From Meandrina meandrites (Eukaryota; Cnidaria; Anthozoa; Scleractinia; Meandrinidae), in assembly GCA_963693305.1 (NCBI GenBank), contig OY855905.1, positions 48,686,944 through 48,750,943 of the forward strand: a DNA stretch of 64,000 nt. The letters are read 5' to 3'. The translations under genes were made by a program, and so were the position numbers. Positions 47,301 through 60,131 of this stretch are shown piece after piece (position 1 is the first letter of the stretch; every line of letters begins with the position of its first letter). The notes beneath the pieces were generated by a model, which saw only the letters and a list, made by a program, of their open reading frames with translations, did no database searches and was not told the origin of the DNA.

Positions 47301-50300
47301 ATAATGTTACTGTAGACTTTTAAGGGCCTGGGTTCAGAACTGTCTTCCAGAAAATCGTTGACATGCGCGCCGCTTTTAAAAAGTATATATCACTGTAAAG
47401 CTAATAAAATCTAGGATCAGCAGGAATAAGTTAAACTATTTTAAAGATTTGGTCTAATAGTAAGTGCGAAAGCCTTTATCCGCAAAACTTACGATGTCAG
47501 CTAAATTGAATTACCTGTCTTCGTGTTCTCACGTACGACCGAAAAAACTACACAGTGTAAATCAGCAGGTGATGGTGTACAAAAATGTATGAGGCTTTTT
47601 TGATATTTCCATTGGTTACTGAGAAAATTTATTGAAAACCCGGCGAATAGAATATTTGTCGATCTTGGTGAGGTAAGGAGGCGCAAAAGGCGGAGTATTT
47701 GAAATATTAAAAAACCTTCACACACTTTGACACGTTAAGAGACGGTCTCTGTAATTTCGGTCTGGTCGATCTGGCTTGAAAAATAGATTTCGCTTATTTC
47801 TTGTGTGTTGCAAGACTTTCATGTACTTATAATAAAACCACAATCCGCTTGACCAGATTATTTATTTTTCCCGAGTTTTTAAGGATTTTCGGTTCACCCC
47901 AACGAGCGCCCGTAACGACCAATGTCAGCGCTTTAATTTACCACAACTTTCAAGATAAATTAAACAAAAACGAATAACTTTTGTACCAAACAAACACCAC
48001 AGCCAGTTATGTTATGTCTCTTTGATTTATCACACCGACTTTCACGAACATTGAGTTCGAACCAAGCCAGCAGCAAGACATTAACGACACTCCTATCACA
48101 CACCTTGATTAAACACGCGAAAACGGATCAGATTCAAACTTTATTTTTGAAAAAGTGAGACGGTCTATTTGAGTCAAACCAACGCAGCCGAAAAGTAGAT
48201 ACAAAAGACAATGTCACTACAGAAAGAAACCTTGCGGTATCGTCTTATTGAAATATTTATAGCTGTGCAAACTTGCCAAATTTCGACGATCGTCATGGTT
48301 GCTGCCATTTTGAGGTACTCGTCAGGACGAAGCGTTTCATCAACTAGCCTCGCAGGCGTATCTAAAACCATCAAAAGTAAAGAAAAAGTTAATATAAAGG
48401 CATTACAGTTCAAATGAAAAAGTTAAAATCGTGTTTAAAAACGGAAAGTAGACTTACATTTCAATCATTTCTGGAGATGAAAGATAGGTCATCATTGTTC
48501 GAATTTCATTCGATGATTCCATAAGACATAACAGTATCTGACACGCAAACTTCGACTCAATGTAGCGTTTGTATCACGTAAAGGTAGTTACCTCGTAATT
48601 TCCCTTTCTTCCATGCGTACAGCGAAGTTTTTTTTACGACAAAACGTCGAACATCGGGGATGAAACAAACAAACCGGTCATGTTTATCTATCGGTACATA
48701 CTTTATGTATGAGGTATCGTATTGTACCGTACAGTGCCTCATTCGAGGCTCATACATGAAGTAGTGACCGCCAAGCCGGTTCTTCGGTTGTTGTTCGACG
48801 TTCAACGTTTTGCAATGGAAAATCTTCGCTGTGTGCCAGCAAGGAAGGGAAAGGACGACGTTACTACCTTAACCTGATTCATATGCTACATCAGGTCAAA
48901 GTTTGCGTGTCAAATATTGTAATTTCTTGTGGAATCATCGAATGAAATTCGAACAATGATGATCTATCTTAGATCTCCAGAAATGGTTGAAATGTAGGTC
49001 GAGTTTCCGTTTATAAACACTACTTTAACTCTTTCATTTGAACTGTAATACATTTATACTGACTTTTTCTAAGACGAGACCACAAGGTTTCTTTCTGTAG
49101 TGACACTGTCTTATGTATCAACTTTTCGGCTGCGTTGGTTTGATTCAAATAGACAGTCTCACGTTTTCAAAAATAAAGTTTGAATCTGATCCGTTTTCGC
49201 GTGTTTCATCAAGGTGTGTGAGAGGAGTGTCGTTAATGTCTTGCTGCTGGCTTGATTCGAACTCAATGTTCACGAAAGTCGGTGTGATAAATCAAAGAGA
49301 CATAATATAACTGCCTGTGGTGTTTGTTTGGTATAGTTGTGGTTGTGAAAGTTGTGGTAAATTAATATTTAAGCCCTGACATTGGTCGTTACGGGCGCTC
49401 GTTGGGGTGAACCGAAAATCCTTAAAAACCGTGACAAAGCCCCTTTAATAACCAAGAAACATTTTGGCCATGTTTCTTCAAAATCCGTCAAATCCATATA
49501 CCCTATTAATTCGCTTGAAGCTAAGGGAATCCTCGCAAAAATCAAGCCCGACATTTCTACTCCTAAAGTTTTGCAAGCTTGTCACACCTCAATGCGGTCA
49601 TGCCGCCGACCGATGAAACACAAGCTTGGGACCCCAAAGGCTCCTCACCAAAACAACCAATTGAAATCCGCGGGAAATAATATTTCGCCCTCAAATCCCA
49701 ATCAAATTAGAGTAATAGCAGCTATTACTGGGGAATGTAAGGTCAATCAGAAAGGATCTGGCACGGGGAAACAAAAGGAAACCGAAGCGCTAGAAAGTGA
49801 AAGAGGAAAGGGCGGGAAACCAGCGGCGAGAATAGCAGCAAAAATTGGCCCTCTGACCATCCCAAATAAAATGCCTTAGCGGGGAAGAATTCGCTCAGGT
49901 AAGCTTTTCCAGGAAGTTGAAGGACATAAAACGCTGTCAAAATCCTTTGGAGGTTGGTCGAGCCACGAACCTTTGTCGCTAGCAGCAAGTTCCTTCTTCT
50001 TCATACTTTCATGGAAAGAGTCTTAGCTTCGTCTTTCTTCTTTTTCTTCGGCCCTGGTTTGTTACAGGTGTCTTCTCTCTTTTCGTTAAACTGATATTAA
50101 TATTTGCTCAAAACTTCACCGACCCTAATGGCCTAACCCACGCGAAACAACACAGATAGATAGAAGACTGATAGAGCTATTTAGTTAACGTATATAAAAT
50201 GTTACTATTTACACTTACTTTTTGTCAATTCCTATTTGCTTGAGTTCCTCGGATTTGGCCATAAACGGACCAGGTAGCACATCACACACTAAACAATCAG

Positions 50301-51243
50301 AAAACGAGCGGTAATACCCGCCTGTAAAATATGCCGTCCAGTTTCTGAAGGTCACTTGTAGGCAGCCTTTCTCCCACTCTGCGTGCTGATTTTTATGGCT
50401 CCCTCCGGCAATGATTGTCTCCTTGTTGTTGCTAAGCACACGAATGAGCCGTTCAAGATTAACGTCATCAGTGAAGTGCGTAATATCTGGGGCAAAAAGC
50501 ACGTAGGGCGTGTTCACCTCCTGGAGTAACTTGGACCATGTATTTCCATGCGACAGGTCTTTGGCTACGATATTCTTTAAATTTAACTTTAGTTTTGTTG
50601 CCATGTCGCCCGGGAGCTTTTCCTGCGACGCCAATACAGTAGTTATGTGTGGATAATATTTCGCGATGCCTTGAAAAACTTGACGTTGTTGTTCTGGTGA
50701 CGTCTCCACCGGCAAAACGACGAGCATCGTCACAAGCTGGTTAATCGGAATAAACTCTGTGCAATTCACTCGATCGAAACCTTTCCTTTGCAAAGCACCG
50801 CCGTAACGATGATCCTCTCCCATATACTTCTCAGGGCACACTTCCTTCTTTGGCGCAGAGTTGTCCGGTGAAGGACCGCCTGCAATAGGAGAAGTTTTGT
50901 TCTCGTCTGTCATTTCTGCACCCAGCGATTTTATTATGTCATGTAAAAGTTCAAGATGCTTTTCAACGCGGTGAAAATGGATTGAAGATGATATCAAGCT
51001 GCGTTGTGTCACGGACAGTTCTACTGCTAAGCGCTTTAAATCACTAACCAACTTCAGTGAATCTTTGTTATCCACAGTATAAGGTTCATCTGCACTAGTA
51101 GTAGTATGTTTATCTACAGTACATTGCTCCGCTGCAATATTTCTGGCGAGTCTGGCCTGGCTGGAGAATAGCACAACAAGTAAAAAGCACATGATCAGAG
51201 CTATGAGAGAGAAGACCAAGCAGCGAAACCGTGTTGGCTTCAT
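44312..51243 (-). CDS. type II membrane LicD/FKRP-like phosphotransferase
   Basis: Three coding exons in coding order: 51243-50219, 45975-45614, 44811-44312. Phases 2 and 1 match, and the frame is open for 628 codons to a TAG. Residues 1-8 are cytosolic, about 9-28 a transmembrane anchor (CLVFSLIALIMCFLLVVLFS), then a stem with heptad-like character. From about residue 175 there is a glycosyltransferase-like region (LVTMLVVLPVETSPEQQRQV, TPYVLFAPDITHFTDDVN). The last exon holds the LicD signature GTVKFNKVLPWELDADIRF, the acidic metal site of that nucleotidyl/phosphotransferase family. Stem plus LicD resembles FKRP, the Golgi ribitol-phosphate transferase of alpha-dystroglycan, and the invertebrate W02B3.4-like proteins. 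Predicted Golgi-lumenal. Which substrate it uses is unknown. The ATG at 51243 starts just ahead of the anchor; the frame is open back to the acceptor at 51338. Confidence 0.8.
44961..45030. repeat. (AGG)n purine tract in the last intron
   Basis: GGAGGAGGAGG runs with AAAG interruptions, within the intron 44812-45613 of the LicD-like gene. Confidence 0.9.
45088..45165 (-). mobile_element. LINE 3' end with AAAAT tail, antisense
   Basis: (TAAAA)n followed by TAAATCACTTTATTTAAGTGTC and GCTAATTGGGACACTAAAT. Resembles the end at 2560-2605 (CTAATTGGGGACACAC), so both probably belong to one family. Confidence 0.5.
46296..47209. mobile_element. foldback element, two 370-bp inverted arms
   Basis: 46296-46660 (from CGGTCGCTCTAAAACGCAGACC to CACTGAGCAGTTCA) is repeated inverted at 46834-47209, with about 173 bases between. 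The outer part of each arm is rich in TGCAGAC-type repeats. Each arm has two neighbouring copies of GATGTCCTGGCAC. It lies in the 4.2-kb intron of the LicD-like gene. Confidence 0.9.
47875..49428. mobile_element. giant foldback element, about 770-bp arms
   Basis: TTTTTAAGGATTTTCGGTTC at 47877 is mirrored by GAACCGAAAATCCTTAAAAA at 49428. Pairing continues through ACGAGCGCCCGTAACG, CACACCGACTTTCACGAAC, AAACTTTATTTTTGAAAA, GTGTCA and onward to a centre near 48650. Almost the whole 1.55 kb is self-complementary with scattered mismatches. Same intron as the previous element. Confidence 0.9.
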
Positions 51244-51337
51244 GACGCGAGCATTTCCTTGCTGAATAACACGTTGAAGCTTATCAAAGAGCTTCAGCTT
51301 CTTCTTGTTATTAATCAGCTTTGTCGATCCTGAACTT
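51244..51337 (-). other. 5' UTR part of the LicD-like gene's first coding exon
   Basis: A strong acceptor (pyrimidine-rich, ending TTTTGTAG) precedes 51337, so at least one non-coding exon should lie upstream. This stretch is open in the coding frame (LINNKKKLKLFDKLQRVIQQ) but has no in-frame ATG before 51243. Confidence 0.5.
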
Positions 51338-51394
51338 CTACAAAAGAACAACTGAATAAAAATAACCGGTTCTGAAATGCTACGAGGCAAAACC

Positions 51395-52308
51395 TTAAAG
51401 TGCCCATAACGTCAAACATTTTTTTTATTTCTCAGCTGATTCTACACTTCACCCAATGAACTTCTGGGAAAAAAATTTCGATTTGGATGAAACGCAATGT
51501 TTTTTTATGAATTTTTAAAGAGGTTTAAATATACCGCCATTTTGGTCCACCATTCGCACCAGTCTTCTTAAGTTTGAAGCGAGTTGTGACGTAGGTTCAG
51601 GAACACGTGGTTTGAATCGTGACTTTTCTGACTTGCAAACAAGTGGGAATTTTGCTCCAGAGTCTGCATTTTGTTCAAAATGCCGGAAAGGTGCGTTACC
51701 GCTCTTTGTTACAACGTTATACAATACAATACAATTTTTATTAACGTGGTCAGCACGCTTAGCTAAAAAGCTAGTTTGCAGGTGCGCCACGAAATAAAAA
51801 TACAAAATAGAAAAATAAAAACTTCTTGGAAGTGTATAAATCAAGTTAAGCTATAATTAAGAATGACTACGTGTATAATATTTTGTCTAACTAAGAATAA
51901 AATATAAACATATAAAAATATTATGAAAAAACAGTAAACTAGTAAAAATTGTATTTAATTGTCACACTTCTCGGTCAAAGTCCCGTAAGGTTTAATGTTC
52001 TTAAATTGTTCTTAAGAACGGTATATGTGTTTATCTTTCTTGTTAATTTCTCGCGTCATGAAGCGTTAATGATACAGAAAACAACATCAGTCTTTATGCA
52101 AATTCCTGAATGTACATCATACGTCATTTGTGAGCCATTATTCTTGTAATCAGCGGCAGGGGTCGACCACAAGAAAATAGAATTTTGAAATTGTTCAAAA
52201 TTCATAAAAAAAAATTGCGTGTTATCCAAATCGAAAATTTTTTCGCAGAAGTTCATTAGGTGAAATGTAGAATCGGCTGAGAAATTTTTGACGTTATGGG
52301 CACTTTAA
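51395..52308. mobile_element. TTAA-bounded element just upstream of the LicD-like gene
   Basis: TTAAAGTGCCCATAACGTCAAA at the left, and TTTGACGTTATGGGCACTTTAA at the right. Arms of about 120 bases stay similar (CAGCTGATTCTACA, AATGAACTTCTG, AAATTTCGATTTGGAT). The middle holds an (ACAAT)n plus TTTTTATTAACG LINE tail at 51718, a nested insertion. Confidence 0.85.
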
Positions 52309-52992
52309 CGAATAATCTTTAGTGAAGAAGCCCACATCACAAAGTGGTTTACAAAAGAATCTTCAATTAAAATAAATGAACTAGAAAAAAGTTCCCATGA
52401 GCTTACTAATTTTAAAAGTACTTAAAATTAAATAAAGTAACTGATTAATATATAGATAAAATTAATTAAGAAAGGAGATAAAGTTAGAATGATTCAAATG
52501 CTCAATATATGCTAAATACATGCTAAATTGAAACTTCTGTGATTTATTTGGCTTTGGACAAGAGACACATAAAAACTTGTTAAAAGAGAGCAAAGTTGAC
52601 ATTAGTGAGATCTTCATTGACCTAAATCCCAATTGAGGATTTTCTCAATTCTTATTGCCAATACAAAGTATTGCTGTTAAAATAAAAGTTAGATATTGAT
52701 CATTCTCGTAATTAAAACTTATGTTTTAAACAAGCTATCCCATGTTCTGCTATCCCATGAATGCCTGAAAATATCGAGAACCGTCCGACAGTTGTGCAAT
52801 TTCGAATTTCTTTTTTGTTTACCCAAAGAACCATTCCAGTGAACCATTTTCGAAAATGGTATTAAAAACTTTCATTTCCTTTAACTTTTTTCCAATATTC
52901 ACAAAAATTGAAAATTGGCCCATCGAGTCCGTTACGGCGGCACGATCGATGAAACAGCGCTGCGAACTATTACTAAAAATAGTTTTTGCCGC

Positions 52993-53030
<38 letters not shown>

Positions 53031-54900
53031 AAGTGAAACCGGTAAAAACAATATATAATTATATATCCCATATAAAAGAGGTAAACGTGAAAAGGTTAAG
53101 AAAATAGATTAGTGTGAACCAATCTGCAGCTTACTTTTATAAGCAAATCCCTACATTGTGCGGTTCCAGGAAATATCCATACCAACGCCAAGGATGGTCA
53201 CTGGAAATTCCGAAGGGTGAAGGGGGGGGGGGGGGGGGGGATCTCAATAGCCCAAGTTTTTAAAAGAAAATATGAAGCTGAACTGTAAATGCCAGGGGGT
53301 GGGCGGGTCCAAACCAAAGAATCATTCTTTTGGAACCACACATTATAATTAGACTACCATTAAACTATTGAAGACACTTTAGCCTGTGCTGCAAAAAAAA
53401 AAAAAATAATAATAATAATAAAATAAAAAATGACGTCTTTACTTAACCTGGAGCAAACTTTATGGTCTGTGATAATAGTTACATAAATTATCTGTAATTT
53501 CATTATTTTTATTGGAACAAAATATTTTTGTCACGAGCTCCAGAATGGTTTTAAAACTTACATGAAATAAACTGCCAGTATTCACATGTAGCCTAATTGG
53601 GTTCTGGGATGCCCATATTACATAATCACTTACTTATCCTCATCGGACCCATGAGAACTCTTGAGGCCGGGTTCATATTACATAAAAAGCTATAAATGTC
53701 ACTAAAGTATATTCAGGTTTAAGCTGGCAACATATGGAAATCAATCATGTGACAATTTTATTACATTAACACAATGTGTTTTTTTGAGTTAATTTTCAAG
53801 TTGACTAAGAGGAATGTCATTGCAAAGTCTTCAAATCTCCTGTAAATAGAAAAAAAAATAAAAACTATATATTTTGGTGAAATTGCTATCTTTGCAACAT
53901 GCAGACTGTATTTTAAAATTTAATGGCTTTTTTCAGTTGGTGAAAAAAAAAACTGACTGCTTTCATGTTGGGCTAGTGGATCCAATAATTTGTTACACTT
54001 GCTAGATAGACAAATGACACTTATGGATTTTTTACTTTGTTGTTGTTTCCAGAGAAACATCAGTCTTTGGATGAGCATAGAATGGTTTCACCTTGCCCAG
54101 TCTACCTGAGTCAGGCAAGGAAGAAATCAATTTTCTTTGCATCCTTCCTTTCAGTAATCATTGCAGAAAAATGTCAGATTATTAAATGTTTTGGACCCTA
54201 AAGCTGAATTTTTGTAATCTGTTCATCTCAAACATAATGTTGCAGGGATCTTTGCTTGGTTTTCTTGCAGAGCAAGTTGTCAACAAAAACTAAAATGGAG
54301 TTTATTTAAATCAAATTTACAGCTACTACATGGCTTAAATTCCCAAAAGTAAAAAGAACAACAACAACAAGTCATGAAAGCCATTCCAGTTAATCTGAAT
54401 AGCACACTGGTTAGCCTTTAGTTAATAGCTCTCTGGTTAGCCTAAACAGCACTCCAGTAGGCCTGAGTATAGTTAGCTTAGGTGGCTTGAGGTTAGGCTA
54501 TATATTTATTGGGTTAGGAATTTCTGGCTTGTATGGCAATTATGTGTCATGAAACATGCAAGCCATGCGAGCCATTCCAGTTAACCTACATAAGATTCCG
54601 GTTAGCCTAAATAGTACTCCAGTTAGCCTTAAAAGTACTTTGCCTGTTGCCAAACAGCCGACATTATAACAGTTAAGAGATCAACAACTACCTGAACTTG
54701 TTATAATCTATAGTTTAACTTACCAGTAGTCCAGAATGTCCTCTGTTCTGAATTCTGTAATTCCTGTCTAAACATTAGGCATTCTATTAATCCCACAAAA
54801 TACCTTTAGACCACAAAATGCAAAAGAAACGTAAATCTATGTCTACCAATACAATTCACGTCATGGGAAGATACAAATTTAAAGTTAAGTTAACTAAAAA
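52300..54900. other. gene-poor region with simple repeats
   Basis: Contains (TTA)n at 52995-53030 beside ACAAGTGAAACCGGTAAA (the same junction recurs at 56300-56360), a G-run at 53220-53240, an A-run with (AAT)n at 53393-53425, and degenerate repeats of CCAGTTAGCCTAAATAGCACT at 54385-54650. No gene recognised. Confidence 0.5.
54385..54650. repeat. degenerate CCAGTTAGCCTAA repeats
   Basis: Near-copies such as CCAGTTAATCTGAATAGCAC, TGGTTAGCCTAAACAGCACT, CGGTTAGCCTAAATAGTACT and CCAGTTAGCCTTAAAAGTAC recur at irregular spacing; GCCATTCCAGTTAA occurs twice (54380 and 54573). Confidence 0.65.
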
Positions 54901-56302
54901 CCAACTTGAATGTAATTTTTCTTTGCAGCCTGAAATGGCCACTCGGTCAATAGTCTGACAAACATTTCCTCACGTCTAAATAATGAAAGGATGCGATTCT
55001 TATTAATTTGAAGGAGCGTAAGATTCAGACGACAATTACATGCTTCGACGAACTGACTGACACTCAAAATCTTTCTTTTCCTCCGAGCTCGGCTTTAATT
55101 CCAGTTCAGGGCACGATTCTATCGATAGCACTTTTATAAATCTTCACACATGATAAACGTCGAAGACATAAGCTTAAACCAGTGTTCAAAATAAAAACAA
55201 TGAGAAACGCTTACCTCAGGTCCCTGTAAGTTTCTGTTAGAAATGTTTGCAAAACGTTTCCCTCGCCGTTTCTCGTCATTACATATACTTCTTTATCGGG
55301 AATATGAATAAAAGAAGAATACCCTGTGTTTGGAAACTCGTTGTGATCGCGTCAAGAAGGAAGGACATCGGCAAAACTATCCTATATCACTCAAACGACT
55401 CAAACTATATAACTCGTCGCCATTTTGAACATGTTCTTGTCTTGAGCCCGCAATACGGACCACCGGGAATCCCCTAGCAGCGGGGAGGGGGACTTTTCCC
55501 CAGCCTCCACTCCTTTCGTCTGAAAGAAATAAAATCCATCCTGGCCGAGAGCAATTAAAATGAGAAGAAACTGACAACGCTATCATAAAGACTATACTCT
55601 CAGGCCTTTGGCAAAATTTTATTTTATTTCTACCGCAGATGGTCGCTGAGTACGAAGCCAACAAACTTTTCAATTGTACTTTTCACTGCCGTACATTTTC
55701 AGGAAAAAGTAATCATGACCATTTTTAAAAACACTATTTAAAAAACTACAACTTCGCTTAAAAAGATCCCAAGAGAAAGTTTCTAGTAAAGTTTACAAGC
55801 GAATTTAAAAGTGTGGTCCTTTCTGGTCACGTGACCGATGAAGTCTTAGCAATGAAAGTGATACAAACGTATTTAACATGGAAGTATCTACCAACATGTA
55901 ATTTGTTGTTTCTTCTCATTTAATGCAACGCCAGATACGCACTTGTACCCAGACTCCCACTTTTTGAAAATTGCACATAGCTCCCTTAATATTTATATTT
56001 TGTTCGGTTCCTGGGCACTCCGAAATGCCTTACGCCAATGTGCTTCAAGCTGCAATGACAGCTTTTCCAGTAGCAAACTATTTTCGTCACAGTTAGCAAA
56101 AACGAACTTCTGATCAAAGTCACGTGACTAATGACGTCATCACCCTATGTCTCATATAAGAAGTAGTTTATGGCAAGAGTTATTTCTGTGCGACGTAGTA
56201 CTCCTGTTGGCTTCAAACTGACCAAGTTATTTGGCATTTACGATTTTTCAGTTGCAAAGGATTTTGGGAAGGTTTTTATTATAATTATATATTGTTTTTA
56301 TA

Positions 56303-56343
<41 letters not shown>

Positions 56344-59300
56344 AAGTGGAACCGGTAAAGTAATATTATAATTTAATATGTCTTGTTTTTGCAAATCAAA
56401 GTCATTTTCATTTGAAAGGTTGTGCACCAAGACTTGTTTTTTAAAAAAACGTGCAGCGAAAACAACACGAGAATGGAAGAGAAGACGGCTGAAACTTCCT
56501 AATTTCACGAGTATACCATTTGATTACCTTTTAATCTCATGGGTGCCAAATTACGCTTACGATCGTAGGTTTTTTAACTTGTTTATCGTATCAAGAACTC
56601 CAAGCTTTGAAAAGTTCAAAGCCATTAGATGAAATTTAAGCAAAAACGTACAAAGTTTAAACTTTAATTAAAATCATCTTTTAAAAACCTGTACGCCATC
56701 TTGGCACTGAGACATGGGAAATGTTGCCATGGCAATTTTGTAATTTCACATGTGAAATTATAAAAAACGCTAAAATTTCGCGCCAAAATTATGGAGTAAT
56801 TTGTCACCTATGATATTGCAGTATAAATGTACTAGGGTTCCATTACGAATGCAGTCCTCTTTTTGTCTACGCTACTCACAATCTATTCTGTTGTAGAAAG
56901 CAGTGCGCGGTTGTCAACAAAATGGCGGCCACTTCTCTTCATGTTTTCAAAGTGTCTGTGAATAGGATTTGGATAGTTTACTAGTCAAGGCGATTCCAGA
57001 GCAGACAAAAACTGCAAAGAAATATGGAATGAAGATTTTTCACGGTACGAAAAGGAGTCGAAACAAGAGTTAAATGGTTTTATTCTTCATAAACACTTTT
57101 AAAAGTAGGAAATTTTATAATTTTACAACATTTAAGTTGCGTTTGACTGACACATTTTTGTGAAAAAAAAATTAAATGGTTCGCTAGCCAACAGAATTCC
57201 GTTTCTATCGAAGAGCAGCCAGAAAAAGAGCTAAACTGACGTTCGCATGTGTTTTTTTGTACATCTCCAAGGCAAAAATCGGGAAGAAAGTGGGAGCGAA
57301 TTGAAGTTTCTTCCTTGCAAGCGATTCGTTAATTTTTTCATCAACTTTTACTTATTGACGTTTTCTAGATTAAAATACCTGACTTCCGAGGGGCACTTTT
57401 ACGTCAGTATATCTTTTTCTTGTCATTTTACAATAAAAAACTCTGCTCCTCGCTTCAGTTTGGGTGTTACTAAAACCGAGAACGGGAAACGAGGAAGCGG
57501 GGAACGGTGAACAATGAACGGTGAACGGGAACGGGAAACGGGGAACGGTAGTCTGAGAACGAATTGACTGCGGTAATCCGTATAAGAATTCAAAATGACG
57601 GAATAAAACACGGATGCTCTTCGAACTCAATCGTCGGAGCAAACAGCATGGACAGTCAATGTAGGATTTATTGAATGATTTTAACTTGAGCGTTGACTTC
57701 CAACAATCACGCCCATTGTGAGAATCAGTTTCTCTTGGATGTGATTTATGCAGCGTAAACAGTAGTCTAAATATGACTCAAAACAGCAATGGACCCTCAA
57801 CGATAGTACTGTCAACGTAAGGCTTACAAGAGATCTCATCAGCCGTAAATGTTTTTATGTTTTATTTATCTACTGTTTACATTTTCTTCGATACAAATAT
57901 ATATTTGAGTTATTCTGTTCGGTTATCAGGAAGTAAATTTGTGTTCGCACAAACAAGATAGAACCGCGCGGAGAACTATTGGCCCTTTGACGGCTGACGG
58001 TAACCCCATTGCATGAAACCCTCTTAATGCCATTTTTGAAAATAGTTCACTAAAAGGGTTCTTTGGGTAAAATAAGAAGAAATTCGAAATTTCAGCATAC
58101 AACACATATTGCCGCAACAAAATGTTGCAGTCGTCCGGCACGCCGTATTACATGATATCGATTTTGAACGCATTGAAAAATGTCGTTAAAAATCGGCTTG
58201 TGTGACATCACTTTAAAGCGAAAGGTAATCAAAACGGTTGGAAGTAGCCCGAGGGGCACTGTTTTCTAAATCCATTTGGTATTTGAAACTGGATTTAATT
58301 CACATCACAGGAGAGTGACTAATGTGCGAGCCTGCGAGCCGGAGCCTCTTTTTGCGAGCCACCGTTTTTTTTTTTTGTTTGCTTTTATTTTTCCATATTT
58401 TGTATTTTACTTAAATTTAAATGTACACTAACCGATAAACAACCCTGCTGACGAAAAAAGAAGGCGCCTAATCACACGTACACCGTGCAATCTACCGCGA
58501 AGATTGCGTGACACACTAATCGCAACACGGCGACCATATAAAGATGACGGCGTCGCTCAGGCCGATCAAAGCTGGAAACAAATGCAATAAATAAAGGTGA
58601 GAAGCAATGTGCTTGTCAAAAAAATATTAGATACATATAGATATATAGTCAGAACAAACAAAATTGAGTTCGTTATACAGTCGAGAGAGCATTCGAAAAG
58701 TATGGCAAAAGGGTGATCATCGTGCATATGACAAATTACTGGGAGCTCCGCTTTTAGGCTTGATTAAATCTATTCTATAGGCGATTTAAATCTTGAAATG
58801 GTCCGGCTATTTGTAGGGACGATGTTTTACACGTAACAAATTTTATGAAAGCGTTACGAAAGTTCATTCGCAAGAACTCGGCATGGCAAAAGCGTGGCCA
58901 TCACGCATCGACTTACTGTAATAAAATCTAATAACAGTAAGCCTTACACGATTGTTATTTACTTTTTTATCTACACCATCACTGCTGTCTTCAAAGTTGT
59001 CCTTCAAGGTGTATTTTCCTTAAAACAAAAGGAACTTTGCAGAGTTTTGGACTGAGAGCAGTAATACATCTCCGCGACTATACACATGTATATTGTTTAC
59101 AGAAGGGTGCTTCACCAACAGATAACCCTCAAGTAGTGTTAGAAATGTTAGGATTGTAATTAAGGATATATATTGTAAGTGTCGGTATTTCTTGTAATAT
59201 GTTTGTATTGTAAACGAGGTTTAATAATGGCAAATAAATAAAAATTTACAAAAAAAAAACAACAACAACAAAAAAAACAGATAACCCTCAACGGCAGAAA

Positions 59301-59380
59301 CATTTCGGCTCGCAGTTGAACATGTTGCAAGGCCATCTTTTCTGAATGTATAAATAAAGACCACAGTAGGGCATTGTGTC
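54900..59380. other. no recognised gene; simple repeats
   Basis: (ATT)n at 56295-56342 next to ACAAGTGGAACCGGTAAA, and a GAACGGG-type purine repeat at 57478-57550. An inverted pair, with TTTCGAATTTCTT...TACCCAAAGAACC near 52800-52865 and its complement near 58030-58095, lies 5.2 kb apart. A GC-richer patch at 55370-55560 (GCCATTTTGAACATG, CGGACCACCGGGAATCCCC) could be a promoter, but no attached coding exon is convincing. Confidence 0.4.
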
Positions 59381-59385
59381 CTTTT

Positions 59386-59425
59386 TTGTCTCGTGTCGTC
59401 ATGACGTTGTCATGACGACACGAGA
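59386..59425. repeat. perfect palindrome TCTCGTGTCGTCATGAC
   Basis: TCTCGTGTCGTCATGACG, a two-base centre, then the exact complement TGTCATGACGACACGAGA. It may mark an end or centre of an inverted-repeat element. Confidence 0.7.
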
Positions 59426-59894
59426 ATATGCGAGGGGGAGAAGGTGCATTCCAAGGTGCATTCCTCGCGCGTTTGCTTTGTGAGGCCGCGGAATTTTCCC
59501 GCCATGTCAATATTTTTCCCGCCATGTCAAGATTTGCTTTGTGAGGCCGCCGGATTTTGTGCGTGTTGTGAAAGAACAAATAATTTTTGTAAGTACGAGT
59601 TCAAAAATATTGCTGCATTGAAATTCTTTTGCTTTTCTGATGGTTCATTGAAATTGTTTGTCGGTTGGGAGTGTTTATTATAAATGGCTTTTTAGTTGGA
59701 CAGAATTGAACTTTAATTTAGGGAAAATCACGGCGTAGAATGTAAAGCAGTGAAAGAGATGTATTAAATTTGAGCAGTTTTCTTAGATGAAATTTTTGTA
59801 CGTTTCTTAAATGGAATGGTTGAGACAATTAGGAGAGAGTGTTTGATTTATGAACTTGCAGCGAACGCAAATTCTTAGTGGTCCAACAGGCAAT

Positions 59895-60131
59895 ATAAAT
59901 GGAACAGAAATAAGGCCCCTTTTAGCTGGCGACAGTGCCTATCCACTAACGAACTGGCTAGTGAAACCCTACCCGGACAGAGGACGCCTGACTCAGGAGC
60001 AGAGAAAGTTTAAAACCTAAAGTTCGGTGCGTAGTGGAACGAGCATTTGGCATGTTGAAAGTTCGTTGGAGAATTGCGTTGAAAAAGGTTGGACAAAAAA
60101 CGAGCATCCTAAAAAAGACTATGATTACTAC
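59895..60131 (+). pseudogene. PIF/Harbinger transposase fragment
   Basis: Translation reads INGTEIRPLLAGDSAYPLTN, then WLVKPYPDRGRLTQEQRKFN, a stop, and in the next frame VVERAFGMLKVRWRIALKKV. This is the GDSAYP...KPYPD...Q..FN...VVE.AFG.LK.RWR signature of the C-terminal DDE region of Harbinger transposases (nuclease-like HARBI1 family). The N-terminal half is missing and there is an internal stop plus frameshift. Confidence 0.75.

Noticed and set aside
49382..49879. 165-residue plus-strand frame beside the giant hairpin
   Set aside because: It starts inside the repeat, has no recognisable domain and lies in an intron of the opposite strand; composition is not convincing.
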